64,000 nucleotides of DNA, taken from positions 2,108,001 to 2,172,000 of the forward strand of contig NZ_CP042997.1 of the NCBI RefSeq assembly GCF_008087625.1, given 5' to 3'. The first letter of the stretch is position 1. The number at the start of each line of letters is the position of its first letter. Made by a program: the position numbers and the translations under genes. The notes under the pieces were generated by a model. The model had not been told where the DNA came from and did not search any database. It worked only from the letters and a program-made list of their open reading frames with translations. Of this stretch, positions 8,609-16,557 are shown piece after piece. This DNA comes from Aquisphaera giovannonii. Its GTDB lineage: Bacteria > Planctomycetota > Planctomycetia > Isosphaerales > Isosphaeraceae.

Positions 8609-9490
8609 TTACCATACCTGGATCTGGAGTTCCAAATCGTAGCCGAACTGCTGCCAGACCCGCTGCTGGATCTGGTCGATCAATCGCAGGACATCGTCCG
8701 ACTTCGCGCCCGGTTGGGCGACGATGAAATTGGCGTGCCGGTCGGACACCTCCGCCCCGCCGCAACGCGCGCCCTTCATCCCGGCCTGATCGATGAGGGC
8801 CCCGGCCGAGACGTCGGGCGCCGGGTTCTTGAAGATGCAGCCGGAGGACTGGTGCCCGTAGGGTTGGCTCTCCTTCTTGATGATCCAGATCCGCCGCATC
8901 CGCCGCACCACGGCCTCCGGATCTTCCGGCGCGAGCTCGAATTCGGCGGAGAGCAGGACCGGCTCATCCAGGTTCGAGGAGCGGTCGGCGAAGGTGATGT
9001 CGTCGCGCTCGCGGACGTGGACCTCGTTGGCCGCGTCGAGGACGGTGGCGCGGCGGACATACTGGCCGATGGAGCCCTGACGGCTGCCGGCGTTGCCGCG
9101 CAGGGCCCCGCCGACGGTGCCCGGGATCCCGGTGAGGGCCTCCAGGCCGGCGAGCCCCGCCCTCGCCGTCTGCGAGATCAGGGCGGTGAGCGGCACGGCG
9201 GTGCCGACGGTGATCACGTTCGACTCGAATTTCACGTCCGAGAAGAACGGGCTCTCGAGCTGGATCACGAGGGCATCCACGCCCTCGTCGCGGACCAGGA
9301 CATTGGAGCCCCCCCCGAGGATTCGGCACGCGATCGACGACTCGCGGGCCCTCCTCAGGGCGGTCAGCAATTCGTCCAGCGAGCGGGGCTTCGCGAAAAA
9401 CCGGGCATGGCCGCCGAGGCGGAACCAGACGTGGGGGGCCATGGGCACGTCGGTCCGGACGAAATCCTGTAATCCGTCGAAAGGACGCAT
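8609..9490 (-). CDS. murB: UDP-N-acetylenolpyruvoylglucosamine reductase MurB
   Basis: A 293-residue MurB, which reduces the enolpyruvyl ether of UDP-GlcNAc with NADPH and FAD to give UDP-MurNAc for peptidoglycan. FAD-binding motifs ILGGGSNVLV (about residues 57-66) and GIPGTVGGALRGNAG are clear. The C-terminal catalytic motif is SSGCIFKNP: a cysteine stands where most MurB proteins have the proton-donating serine; cysteine forms are known in the family. The size fits the short type II form. Directly downstream on the same strand is the FtsQ-like gene. A good promoter lies about 200 bp upstream (9692-9720), which would give an unusually long leader. Confidence 0.95.
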   Translation of the reverse strand: MRPFDGLQDFVRTDVPMAPHVWFRLGGHARFFAKPRSLDELLTALRRARESSIACRILGGGSNVLVRDEGVDALVIQLESPFFSDVKFESNVITVGTAVPLTALISQTARAGLAGLEALTGIPGTVGGALRGNAGSRQGSIGQYVRRATVLDAANEVHVRERDDITFADRSSNLDEPVLLSAEFELAPEDPEAVVRRMRRIWIIKKESQPYGHQSSGCIFKNPAPDVSAGALIDQAGMKGARCGGAEVSDRHANFIVAQPGAKSDDVLRLIDQIQQRVWQQFGYDLELQIQVW

Positions 9491-9691
9491 CGGCTGGGAT
9501 TCTCACCTCGCTGGGGGACGACGCCGCGGGGAGACGAGGATCGACCGGCTCCGTGCGAACGCACGCCGCCCGGCGGCCCGGGGCGACCCGGGGACCTGAC
9601 CCGGCCGCCCCGCGGCTCCTCGAACCGCGACGACCACTCCTCGGCCGTCGCGGCCGCGCCCGCGTCGAGGCACGCGATCGCGGGCCCGGCC

Positions 9692-9720
9692 ATCCTATCG
9701 GCAAGGTCGCCGATCGTCAA
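9692..9720 (-). promoter_or_regulatory. Candidate sigma-70-type promoter for murB; only signal in the 9491-9823 non-coding stretch
   Basis: On the reverse strand TTGACG (9715-9720) and TAGGAT (9692-9697) are separated by exactly 17 bp, close to the bacterial -35/-10 consensus in otherwise GC-rich DNA. It points at murB, leaving a leader of about 190 bases. I see no convincing small ORF or RNA fold in the rest of 9491-9823. The promoter is inferred from sequence only. Confidence 0.4.
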
Positions 9721-9823
9721 GTCACCCCGAACCTGCGCACTTTGCGTATCTTGCCGCCAGGGAAGCACTTCGAACCGAGTTCGTGCCGGAGCCCGTGCAC
9801 GCGAACGTCGCCGCGGCGTCTTC

Positions 9824-10555
9824 CTACAGAGGCGGGCCCGCCAGGTCGAGGGTCTTCCGGGGATCCAGCTTCCAGCCCGCGGAGCCCTCCGCCTTCCAGG
9901 CCATCGGCAGCGACAACCAGTTGCCGGCCGAGGGGGCGAGCGTCAGGGTCGGATCCGGCAGCGCGTTCCCCTTGCGTTCGATGGTTTCCTCGGGCTGGAT
10001 GTTGGCGACGGTCTCCGCCGTCCCCGCGGGCTCCTCCCGCTGCCGGACGCCCACCTCGACGCGGAACTGGCCGGAGCCCAATCTCTGCCGGAAGTCGTCG
10101 CACTGGCTGCGGACCGAGTCATACCACCTCGTCGCCTCCGAGTCCGTGCCCGGGATCGAGGCGTCGTGGATCGTGCGAAGGTCTCCATGGACGGCGGCCC
10201 GGGCGACTCGCGCCGCACGCTCTTCCAGTGTCTCCGGGGGCTTCTGGAGCGCCCGATAGGCGACGAGGCCGATGACGGCCGCGAGGGCGAGGGCGATCAT
10301 GGCGCTGGTCGGCGAGACGAGAGCCCGCCCCACCTTTTCGAACCACTGGTCCACCTTCTCGGTCTCGTCCGGGGCGTGGAGCTCATGGGTGGGAGTGTGG
10401 GCCGCCCCGGGATCCGGCGGGTCGCCGAGGACCGTGCGGCCGCTGGCCGTCACGTGGAAGGCCTTGAGGCATTTCCGGCAGATGAGTCGCGAATTGACCT
10501 TGTCGGCCGGAGCCCGTCCCGCCGCCCCGCACGCCGGACATTGGATCTCGATCAT
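9824..10555 (-). CDS. Zinc-ribbon membrane protein of unknown function
   Basis: A 243-residue protein. The N-terminus MIEIQCPACGAAGRAPADKV with a second CRKC pair about 20 residues later is a four-cysteine zinc ribbon of the kind seen at the start of many planctomycete membrane proteins. One membrane segment (SAMIALALAAVIGLVAY, about residues 82-98) separates it from an outside region of about 140 residues with no domain I recognise. The start at 10555 is chosen because GGAGG lies eight bases before it; the open frame reaches 10618. The head should sit in the cytoplasm. The layout resembles the protein at 55224, although the outside parts are unrelated. Confidence 0.65.
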   Translation of the reverse strand: MIEIQCPACGAAGRAPADKVNSRLICRKCLKAFHVTASGRTVLGDPPDPGAAHTPTHELHAPDETEKVDQWFEKVGRALVSPTSAMIALALAAVIGLVAYRALQKPPETLEERAARVARAAVHGDLRTIHDASIPGTDSEATRWYDSVRSQCDDFRQRLGSGQFRVEVGVRQREEPAGTAETVANIQPEETIERKGNALPDPTLTLAPSAGNWLSLPMAWKAEGSAGWKLDPRKTLDLAGPPL

Positions 10556-10850
10556 GACGGTTACCTCCACCAACCACGTCGCGTGCCCACCACGGGTTCG
10601 CTCTCCATCGGCGACCATTGCGAGAAAATGCCCTCTCGCGGCCGAGAATTCCAGCGCCGTGCCGCGAGAATACGTGTCGGCCGGGCCGATGCGACTCCCG
10701 GCGCGGCGGGCTCTCCGGTCCCCCGGGGATCATCAGGGACAGGGTGCCGGCCGGGATTGGAGGAACGTACGACGTTCGGTTGGCATCTAACGATCAGCTT
10801 ACTGGGTGCGGGCCCACAAAACACCAATCTGCTCTCGCTGGGAGGATTCC

Positions 10851-13800
10851 ATGCGGCCGCGGATTCGAACGGAAGCGGCGATCCTCGTCGCCGTCGCGAT
10901 CCTCCCGACCTCGACGACGCTCGGTCAGGCTACCAACGACGAGCCGACGGCGAGGTTCGCGGGACTGGCCCGGCCTCCTCGACAGGCCGACCGCTGGGAC
11001 GCGCCGGCCACGAGAATCCCGCCCGGCGTGGTGGCGGCGGCGCGGATCCTGTTCGACCAGGGCTTCGCCGATCCCCGGGGCTGCGAGTATCGCGCCGTCC
11101 GGCTGGTGCGTGACACGGTCGCCGGCCTCGGGGGGCCGCAGCGCGTCGAGGCGGCCGTCGCGGCGCCGGAGCACGCCTGGGTCCTGCCGGCGGAGGGGCC
11201 GGATGCGCCCCGCTTCGCCGTCGCCTGGAACGGGCTGATCTATCCGATCGAGGCGCTCGGAGTCGGGGCGGACCTCGAGGCCGACGTGCGGGCCCTGGTC
11301 GACGGCGCACGCAAGGATCTTCGGGAGCATCGGAGGGGACCGCACGCGTTCTCGGGGGAAGCGGGCTGGCCGTTCGGCGCGTTCGGCGCCATGCCGCACG
11401 CCGCCTCGGCGTCCCGGGAGTCGCTGATGCCGGCGAAGGTCGTGATGCTGCTCCGGCTGGGGCGGGCCGACCTGGCGGAGGCCCTGCTGGAGGCGGGGAC
11501 GGGCCGCGCCCCGGCGGCCGCCCCTCAGCCGAGCGATGACCCGCTCGGATATCACGCCCTCGCCTCGGCCTGGGCCTGGGCGATGCTCGACCGGGCCTCC
11601 GGGGCCCACGAGAAGGGCGACGACGCCCTCGCCAGGGCCGACCTCAGGGCGCTCACCAGGCTCGTCCCTCTCGTCGAGGCGAAGTGCGCCGAGCTGGGAC
11701 TTCCCCGACCCGTCGCGGCGGGCAACGCGGCGGGGCCCGCTCCCTACCTCGGCTTCGCGGCACCCGCGAGTCGGCTCCTGGCCGACCAGGAGCGTCGCGC
11801 GCGGGAGCCCCGCCGGCGGCCCGCGAAGGGCGTGCGGGTCGACGACCAGCCGGAGCGGATCGCCGCGCTCATCCGCAACCTGGACCAGCTGACGGAGCGG
11901 GACATGGGCGTGTACTTCGTCCTCGGCCATGCCAGCAACGGCCCGGAATCGGAGCTCGCGAAGGAGGGGGAGGCGGCCATCCCCGCGCTCCTGCAATGCC
12001 TCGAGGGCGACGAGAGGCTGACGCGGATCATCCTGCGCGATCGCCGGCACGATTCGCGATGGCTCGCGCCGAGGGGCGTGGAAGTCGTGGCCCGGGCCAC
12101 TCTCCAGCGGATCCTGGGCACGACCGAGGTCGGCGGCCGGAACGACGGATTGCTCTCGCCCGACGAGAGGGCATCCGCCGCGTCGGAGCTCCGGGCCTTC
12201 TGGGAGAAGACGCGTGGCCTGGACGCCCTCGGCCGGGAGTTGGCGGTGCTCGCGGACGACGGCGCCGGGCCGGATCGCTGGCTCGAGGCGGCCAGGGCGC
12301 TCGTGCTGCCCGTCGGGCCGGTCTGGGAGACGCCCCGAGGCAGGAGGCCTGTGCGTCTTCCGCTCCGGGGAGAGCCCCTCCGATCGCGGGAGGCTCCGAG
12401 CGTCTCGGACCTGATGGCCCGGCGCATCGCCGGCATGGACCCGGGTGAAGCGAACGCACGGGACGCCGACGAAATGATCCTCGCGTACCGCGCGAACGAC
12501 ATGGCCGAGCTGCTGGCCCGGTGGGACTTGCCCCGCGCCTTGCCCGTCCTCCGAGCCCGGGTCCGTCGGTGCATCGCGCTCGACCGGGCGCGGCAGCCGG
12601 GGATGCCGTTCGACGGTTTCGCGGGTTGGGCCGGCACCCTGACGTCCTGGAGAATCCGCGGCGGCGATCCCGACGCGTTCGCGGATTATGCCGGATGGGT
12701 GCGCGACCTCGACCCCGAGGTCTACCAGAATTTCCCCTCCGCGGCGCTCGATCCGTTCTGGCGGGATCCCGAGAACCCGCGCGCCTCCGAGGTCCTGTCG
12801 TCGCTCTTCGATCGGCCGGGCTCGCCCTGGATGCCGATCCTCGCCCCGAGGGGAAAGTACAGGATCAGGGAGATCCAGTCGCAGCTCCTCGTCAGCCCCA
12901 TGCTGGGCTTCGGGGTCTTCCGCCGGCGCGTCATCGACGCGCTCGATGACCACGCCGAGGTGGGGAGCGTGGAGTGCGACGAGGACGGCCGGATTGCCGT
13001 CAAGCTCCCGGACCGGACGGAATTCCCGTCGCTCCGCGAGGGGGTCCCCGACAGGCCCGCTCCGCGCAGCCGTATGCCGGTCCGCAAGCGGGACGAGGTC
13101 GCCGACATGCTGAAGGGCGTCGAGGGGATGCCCTATTTCGAGCATCACTGGCCGGAAGCCCGGAAGGGCCGGGCGATCGAGGAGATGAAGCGCCTGCTCG
13201 GGCTGTATGGCGACCGGTATCGGCCCGTCGTCCTCGATCGGAGGTCGTACGATCCGCTTTCGCAGTACCCGCACCCGCCCCGCGCGGAGCTGTCGTTCCC
13301 TCCGCTCGACCATCCGGCCTCGACGGAGGAGGCCTCGGCCGGCTTGGCGATCTTCTCGCTGGGGCGAGGGGCGGAGACGCGGGTCTGGCGCATGCCGGCC
13401 CCGGCGATGCCCGCCCGCTGGACCAGCCTTGCCATCCCGCCCGACGACCCGATCCTGCTCTCGCTGCCCGCCGGCAAGCCGGTCCATCCGGCCCAGATTG
13501 AGGTCCTCCAGGGCGGCTGGGCCTGGCAGGCGGAGGAAGTCCGGCGAGGAGACCGCTGGGAGCGGATCTATGGATTCGTGGGCCGCCACGTCGTCGCGGC
13601 AGTGCCGGCGTCGGAGATCGATTTCCCCGCCGACGAGGCGTCCGCGAGCGGCTTCCTGCGGTTCACCAGGGACCTCGAGGCGAGCCTCATCCCGCCCGGG
13701 ATGGCCGACGGCCGAGGTGCCACGCAACGCCCGGTGCCTGCGGGAGCGCCGCTGCCCCTGACGGTCCGCCTCAGGAATCGCCGGGGCATCGAGGCGACGG

Positions 13801-14180
13801 CACCGGTCGAGCTGGTCCGCAAGGGCGACGGGATTACGTTTCGCGACGGGACCTCGATCCGCCTCTTCCGCGCGAACGAGGGCCGGCCGCGGAGGTCCGG
13901 GAGCCAGGGCCAGGACGAGCCGACCCGCGAGTTCGAGGTCGTCCCCTGGCGTCGGCCCGGCCGCCACGCACCCGCCGAGGCCCGCGTGCTCTCGCCGACC
14001 GAGGTCGTGGAGGTGTTGAAAGTGGACCTCCGCGAGCTCTACGACAACCTGAAGCCCGGCCGCTACCGGGTCGAGCTGCGACTCGAGGACCGCCAGGATC
14101 GCGAAGGCAAGCCGGCGGTGGCGGAGGGGACGTTCGTCATCGAGGCGCCCGCTTCCGGCCCGATCAGATCCACCTCCTGA
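10851..14180 (+). CDS. Large secreted protein of unknown function (1109 aa)
   Basis: A 1109-residue protein opening with a Sec signal peptide (RIRTEAAILVAVAILPTS, residues 4-21; likely cleavage after TLGQA). The start at 10851 has GGGAGG five bases upstream and beats the in-frame ATG at 10806. I recognise no domain: there is no cytochrome motif, protease signature or obvious short repeat. The first 300 residues look helical and Ala/Leu-rich; the last 250 look like beta-sandwich material (for instance LPLTVRLRNRRGIEATAPVEL). The 3' end overlaps the end of the convergent corA-like gene by 17 bp. It is monocistronic as far as the sequence shows, and is probably periplasmic or surface-located. 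Confidence 0.7.
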   Translation: MRPRIRTEAAILVAVAILPTSTTLGQATNDEPTARFAGLARPPRQADRWDAPATRIPPGVVAAARILFDQGFADPRGCEYRAVRLVRDTVAGLGGPQRVEAAVAAPEHAWVLPAEGPDAPRFAVAWNGLIYPIEALGVGADLEADVRALVDGARKDLREHRRGPHAFSGEAGWPFGAFGAMPHAASASRESLMPAKVVMLLRLGRADLAEALLEAGTGRAPAAAPQPSDDPLGYHALASAWAWAMLDRASGAHEKGDDALARADLRALTRLVPLVEAKCAELGLPRPVAAGNAAGPAPYLGFAAPASRLLADQERRAREPRRRPAKGVRVDDQPERIAALIRNLDQLTERDMGVYFVLGHASNGPESELAKEGEAAIPALLQCLEGDERLTRIILRDRRHDSRWLAPRGVEVVARATLQRILGTTEVGGRNDGLLSPDERASAASELRAFWEKTRGLDALGRELAVLADDGAGPDRWLEAARALVLPVGPVWETPRGRRPVRLPLRGEPLRSREAPSVSDLMARRIAGMDPGEANARDADEMILAYRANDMAELLARWDLPRALPVLRARVRRCIALDRARQPGMPFDGFAGWAGTLTSWRIRGGDPDAFADYAGWVRDLDPEVYQNFPSAALDPFWRDPENPRASEVLSSLFDRPGSPWMPILAPRGKYRIREIQSQLLVSPMLGFGVFRRRVIDALDDHAEVGSVECDEDGRIAVKLPDRTEFPSLREGVPDRPAPRSRMPVRKRDEVADMLKGVEGMPYFEHHWPEARKGRAIEEMKRLLGLYGDRYRPVVLDRRSYDPLSQYPHPPRAELSFPPLDHPASTEEASAGLAIFSLGRGAETRVWRMPAPAMPARWTSLAIPPDDPILLSLPAGKPVHPAQIEVLQGGWAWQAEEVRRGDRWERIYGFVGRHVVAAVPASEIDFPADEASASGFLRFTRDLEASLIPPGMADGRGATQRPVPAGAPLPLTVRLRNRRGIEATAPVELVRKGDGITFRDGTSIRLFRANEGRPRRSGSQGQDEPTREFEVVPWRRPGRHAPAEARVLSPTEVVEVLKVDLRELYDNLKPGRYRVELRLEDRQDREGKPAVAEGTFVIEAPASGPIRSTS

Positions 14181-15255
14181 GCCTGGCGATCGTCCACATC
14201 ACGGCCGGCGACAGGGCCATGACGGCCAGGGAGGCGAGGAAGAGCGTCCTGCGGGGCAGGGGGCCCTCGAAGGCCAGGGTCTCGCCGAAGAAGTTCATGC
14301 CGAAGAAGCCGGTGAGGAAGGACATCGGCATGAACATGACGGTGACCATCGTCAGCGTCTTCATGATGTCGTTGGTGCGGTTGGACATCACCGAGAGGTA
14401 CGTCTCGAGCGTCCCGGCGATCAGGTCGCGGAGGCCCTCGGAGATGTCGTGGACGCGGACGACGTGGTCGTAGACGTCGCGGAAGTAGACCCGGTTCTCG
14501 GCCCGGACCGGGTCGTATGGGTCGCGGGCCAGGCGATTCAGCACTTCACGCTGGGGGCCGAAGAGCTTGTGCAGGCGGATGGCGGCCCGCTTCACGCGGA
14601 AGATCGTCCTCAGCGCGGCGGGGCTGGGGTCGTCCAGCACGCGGTTCTGGATGTGGTCGAGGCGGTCGTCGAGCTGCTCGATCGTCTTCAACGACTGGTC
14701 CACGGCCACCTCGAGGAACCGCGCGAGCAGGTGGTCGGCGCCGCGGCGGAGGCGGTCGCGAGGGTCCTTCAGGATCGAGGCCCACTCCCCCTCCAGGAAC
14801 GCGATGGGCTCGGTGTGGTAGGTCAGGACGAAGTTGGCCCCGAGGAAGATGTCGATCTCGTGCAGCTTCAGGGCGTCCCCGCGTCGCTCCATCGAGGTGG
14901 CGTGGAAGACCAGGTAGAGGTATTCGCCCCAGTCGTCGATCTTGGGCAGGTTCGATTCCGCGATGGCATCCTCCACGGCCAGGGGGTGGAAGCCGAAGAC
15001 GTCGCGGAGGATCGCCTCGGCCCGGAAGTCCTCCTGGTCCTGGGGCAGGGTGCTCTCGAGGTCCACCCAGAGGATCCCGTCCCGGTCGGCAAGGGCCTCC
15101 GGGATGCGCTCGCCGGTCCAGTCCAGGTGGAGTTCCCCCGCGCCATCGCGGTAGACGAGGCGGGTGATGGGGTCCTTCGGGGACGAGGGGGCGGCCTCGG
15201 CCCGCGTGGCGGGAGTGTCGCGCACGTCGAGGGGCGAGCCCGATGGGTCGTTCAC
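14164..15255 (-). CDS. corA: CorA-family magnesium/cobalt transporter
   Basis: A 363-residue CorA-family divalent-cation channel. A cytoplasmic alpha/beta funnel (WVDLESTLPQDQEDF, then HPLAVEDA near residue 90) and the long stalk helices (SLKTIEQLDDRLDHI) lead to two C-terminal membrane segments. The selectivity motif GMN is present in FLTGFFGMNFFGE, between segment one (TLTMVTVMFMPMSFLTG) and segment two (TLFLASLAVMALSPAVMW). The start is a GTG at 15255 whose GTGA overlaps the stop of the lipoprotein gene, suggesting coupled translation. The frame runs further upstream, but that part is antisense-like arginine/proline-rich noise. Confidence 0.88.
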   Translation of the reverse strand: MNDPSGSPLDVRDTPATRAEAAPSSPKDPITRLVYRDGAGELHLDWTGERIPEALADRDGILWVDLESTLPQDQEDFRAEAILRDVFGFHPLAVEDAIAESNLPKIDDWGEYLYLVFHATSMERRGDALKLHEIDIFLGANFVLTYHTEPIAFLEGEWASILKDPRDRLRRGADHLLARFLEVAVDQSLKTIEQLDDRLDHIQNRVLDDPSPAALRTIFRVKRAAIRLHKLFGPQREVLNRLARDPYDPVRAENRVYFRDVYDHVVRVHDISEGLRDLIAGTLETYLSVMSNRTNDIMKTLTMVTVMFMPMSFLTGFFGMNFFGETLAFEGPLPRRTLFLASLAVMALSPAVMWTIARLRRWI

Positions 15256-15716
15256 GGGGAGGCTCCCGCCGGATGGTTCGCCCTGTACTCCTCGAGGCGG
15301 GCGTTGGCCTCGGCCCGATCGCGCGCGGCCTCCTCCGCGAGGTCGATCTCGACCGCCGCGGCGCGGTCGCCTGCGATGGTGCGGGTGATCCGCGTCGGGA
15401 ACCGTCCGAAGAGCAGGGCATACTGCGGCGGCACCGGGGCCCCCACGATGCGGATCGCGACGAGACCGACCGGGACGCGATCCGCCTCGAAGGTGCCGTC
15501 GTCGCGGATCCGGGCTGAGCGGATGTTGCCCCTTGTCCCCTGGCCGGGGAGGAAATCGACGAAGCCGCCCCCGACAGCCTTGCCCCCCAGCGAGATGCGG
15601 CCGGAGACGTGCGTCGTCGCGAACCGCTCGGGGCCGAGTTCCTCGGAACAGCCGGCGGCGAGCAGGCCCAGGACGACCGACAGCGCGCGGACGCGCCATG
15701 AAAACCGGAGCCTCAC
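15252..15716 (-). CDS. Small lipoprotein with transthyretin/carboxypeptidase-regulatory-like domain
   Basis: A 154-residue predicted lipoprotein. The signal peptide FSWRVRALSVVLGLLAAGC ends in the lipobox LAAGC, so the cysteine at about residue 20 would be lipidated. The mature part, beginning VSGRISLGGKAVGGGFVDF, has the planctomycete beta-sandwich pattern in which a GKxVxGGxVxF strand is followed by a charged GTFEADRVPVGLVAIRI strand. The protein ends in a helical tail rich in Glu, Arg and Ala. The start is a GTG at 15716 without a strong ribosome site, so it could be off by a few codons. Its stop overlaps the corA start (GTGA). Its role is unknown. Confidence 0.65.
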   Translation of the reverse strand: MRLRFSWRVRALSVVLGLLAAGCSEELGPERFATTHVSGRISLGGKAVGGGFVDFLPGQGTRGNIRSARIRDDGTFEADRVPVGLVAIRIVGAPVPPQYALLFGRFPTRITRTIAGDRAAAVEIDLAEEAARDRAEANARLEEYRANHPAGASP

Positions 15717-15897
15717 AGAAGGCCAGCCCGGGCAAACGGGGGGCCTCGCACAGCGGAGCCGATCGTCACCGTGCCCGACGCCCGCGGCAGGCACGGCCGA
15801 TACCCCCACCGGCCGCCCGCGGCGAAGATCCGCGGATGGTCCGGTCATAGACGGCGACGGCCTACCGGGAGGGGCTCCGCGTCCCATCTTCGCACCC

Positions 15898-16557
15898 TCA
15901 CGACGTGGAGGTGAACCTGGCGACAAGGTCCCTCGCCTCATGCGCGAGGCCGGCCGCGTCGGGGGCCGATCCCTCGCCGATCGTGCCGCGTGGAGAGTCG
16001 TCCAGGACCGTGCCCCCGCGGCGGGCATGCCCGACGTGGGGGCCGGCGAAGTCCCTCCGAAAGAGGATCCGGCCGCCGGATTGGGCCTCGCCGGTCAGCC
16101 GGCCGGATCCGTTCAGGAGGACAAGATCGCCGCCTTCCTGGAGCAGCCCGGCGCGGGCGCCGACGACGCCGGCCGCCACGATCCTCCCGCCGCGCTGGCC
16201 ATAGCCGAGCGCCACCCCGGCATTCCCGAGGATCAGCAGGGTGCCTCCCGCGAGGCCACGGCCGGCACCGTCGGCGGCCGACCCTCGGCAGACGACCACG
16301 AGTCCGGGGGCATCCATCTCCGCGGCCAGCTCGGGCCCGGCGTTGCCCGCCAGCTCGACGACCGCCCGCCAGGGCCCCCGGAGGCGTAGGAGGAGCAGTC
16401 GCTGGCCCTCCACCCCGTCCAGGCGGATGCGGCGATGGCCGAGCTGGAGGCGGTGCTCCAGCTCGGCGTTGATCTGATGGTAATCCCTCAGCTCGGGGAC
16501 CGGGATGGATGACGGGTCGGCCGGCGGAGGAGGCCCGGCGGCCCCGGGCTCAGCCAC
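15898..16557 (-). CDS. GXGXG beta-helix protein (GltB C-terminal / FwdC-like)
   Basis: A 219-residue protein built almost only of a GXGXG right-handed beta-helix, the fold of the C-terminal domain of glutamate synthase large subunits and of formylmethanofuran dehydrogenase subunit C. The repeated glycine pattern is clear: LVVVCRGSAADGAGRGLAGG, then LLILGNAGVALGYGQRGG, then RIVAAGVVGARAGLLQEGG. It opens with VPELRDYHQINAELEHRL, unlike an enzyme domain. The start is a GTG at 16557 overlapping the stop of the upstream gene (GTGGCTGA), which suggests translational coupling. Standalone proteins of this type occur with C1-transfer enzymes or glutamate synthases, but no such gene lies nearby, so the role is open. 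Confidence 0.65.
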   Translation of the reverse strand: MAEPGAAGPPPPADPSSIPVPELRDYHQINAELEHRLQLGHRRIRLDGVEGQRLLLLRLRGPWRAVVELAGNAGPELAAEMDAPGLVVVCRGSAADGAGRGLAGGTLLILGNAGVALGYGQRGGRIVAAGVVGARAGLLQEGGDLVLLNGSGRLTGEAQSGGRILFRRDFAGPHVGHARRGGTVLDDSPRGTIGEGSAPDAAGLAHEARDLVARFTSTS

